This document shows positions 62,450 through 64,000 of a DNA stretch of 64,000 nucleotides, piece after piece. Numbering within the stretch: position 1 is the stretch's first letter; every line of letters starts with the position of its first letter. The notes beneath the pieces were generated by a model that made no database searches, was not told the DNA's origin, and saw only the letters and a list, made by a program, of their open reading frames with translations. A program made the translations under genes and the position numbers. The stretch comes from Paratinospora sagittata (Eukaryota; Streptophyta; Magnoliopsida; Ranunculales; Menispermaceae), in the NCBI GenBank assembly GCA_035771175.1, contig CM069613.1, forward strand, positions 6,072,001 to 6,136,000, read 5' to 3'.

Positions 62450-63041
62450 AAAAGTGAAAGAAGAATGATTTTTTAATACTTATTTTATCTACAATGACAC
62501 TAAAAATGACGTATATTTCCAATACAATCATTAAGGAATATTGGATATGTGCATCCAAAAATTCATCACATACACGTTAATTCAACAGACCGGCCTTATC
62601 AACAAATTGATGTGTAGGTCATCACTTTTTGTATCATTATATCATTTTTATTTTTATTTTTTTATAAAATGAACTATTATAGAGACATATATATACGTTC
62701 TTAATTATATGTTCTAAAAGTGTGTGTATGACAAGTCCCCCTATTTGGTAAGATCAACAAGCTTCTGGAAGGTCATGATATAGGTTTTTAATATGCACTG
62801 CTTCAATGAAGCCAACCAAGTTGCGGTGATAGATAGAGGTACTTGGCCTCTCCAATGAAAGAAAATGATAGATAGAGATTATATATTGTATATTGTACTT
62901 TCTTCAAAATTGAGGAGTTTGGGTAGTAGGTAAAGTTTGTGTGTCTTGATGTTCTATATACCTATGCTAAGGACTACTTTCCTTTAAATTTTGTATCCCC
63001 TTCTACCACTATGAATTTGATTCATATTTTATTCACACTTG

Positions 63042-63082
<41 letters not shown>

Positions 63083-64000
63083 ATAAAGAAGGAAAAGACT
63101 AAAATTAAGGATAAAAATAAAAAAAAGGGAAAAAAGAAAAATAGTTTATAAGGAACACTTTAATTTTATTCATGCCAAATACTGTATATAATTAAATTTT
63201 CTTTTTGGCCTAACCATTTGGTACAATTCCACAAAACTACACTATACTTTCTTGTATTTTTTAGAAAATCTTTTAAAAAAATATATATATACACCCATAT
63301 TTATTAGCTTGGATGAATGGGCTGTCAACATGTCAGCATCTATGCATGCCCCCACCATGTGCTATGCCAATGGTTGCTAATTACAACTAATATATTTTAG
63401 ATTAAAAAAAAAATAGAAAAGAATGCATAAAATGAAATTGTCGCTTTCTCCATCTCCATGTTAGTGATCTCTATTAATCTTAAAGTACTAAAGGATAAGA
63501 AAAAGTTTCTTTCTCATTGGATGTATAATAGATTATGCACCTGCCGTGGGCTTATCCTCTAACCTAATAAAATCCATGCATGCCACACAAATTATAAGTG
63601 ATAATGCAAATAATTATTGTAACCCAACAAAAAAAAAAAGATAATGCTAATAATTACATTATTTACTATATATATTTAAATATGGAAGAGAAAAAAAAAA
63701 TGTTTTCTTATAAATAGCTAAACCATGTTATTTATCAAATTCATCAACTACTAACAATGTGACAATGATGTAGGCTTTTCATCTATTGCCACATCAAAGG
63801 TGTATCGATTGAAATAGCAACAATTTGGGCTAAAATTAAGGGGAGAAAATTGAAAAATAAAATAAAAAATATAATGCTAGCGATCTTAATATTTAAACAA
63901 ATCTAATATTTTAAATTTATAATTAGTAACTAATTTAAAATATTACAAGACTATCCATATTTTTTGGATTTTACTACATAATGTTGATAATCAATGATAA
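62444..64000. other. AT-rich intergenic DNA to the window end
   Basis: Apart from the TA tract near 63044-63079 and A-runs, no gene, RNA or mobile element could be supported. Confidence 0.45.

Overview
This window is nuclear DNA of a flowering plant, most likely a eudicot. The evidence is two intron-rich plant genes with GT/AG introns, AT-rich intergenic DNA and a dense load of plant transposons: L1 and RTE LINEs, Ty3/gypsy, TRIM, SINE, MITE and Mutator-like elements. I cannot name the species.

There are two genes that look intact. (1) A dymeclin homologue (+, 2447-25339) can be assembled from 18 exons whose splice phases all agree, giving 718 residues. Its two large introns and one middle-sized intron are packed with LINE debris, some of it bounded by visible target-site duplications. 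(2) A C2H2 transcription factor of the INDETERMINATE DOMAIN (IDD) family (+, 56885-60135) has 3 exons and 482 residues, preceded by a pyrimidine-rich leader and a duplicated poly(C) tract.

Layout. 1-1680: right part of a Mutator-like element (MULE) carrying a plant mobile domain (PMD) gene, ending in a ~179-bp tandem array. 2447-25339: dymeclin. 25716-28400: very degenerate antisense Ty3/gypsy pol. 28480-35500: AT-rich DNA with a tRNA-like repeat, a 284-bp TRIM with TSD, a 147-bp tandem duplication and probable MITEs. 35660-46852: a nest of LTR-retrotransposon remains: LTR end plus primer-binding site, a 555-bp palindromic insertion with TSD, a broken plant-transposon-protein ORF, and a broken Ty3/gypsy gag-pol itself split by a 3046-bp probable solo LTR with TSD. 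47339-47667: MITE. 47992-54072: a full MULE whose two ends are inverted arrays of ~179-bp units, enclosing a truncated transposase (-) and a decayed PMD gene (+). 54073-64000: IDD gene, its flanks, and a SINE with a perfect 15-bp TSD.

The two genes have no evident functional link. The most unusual structure is the MULE with array-type ends and PMD cargo. A second, sequence-diverged example at the window start shares the same architecture and unit length.
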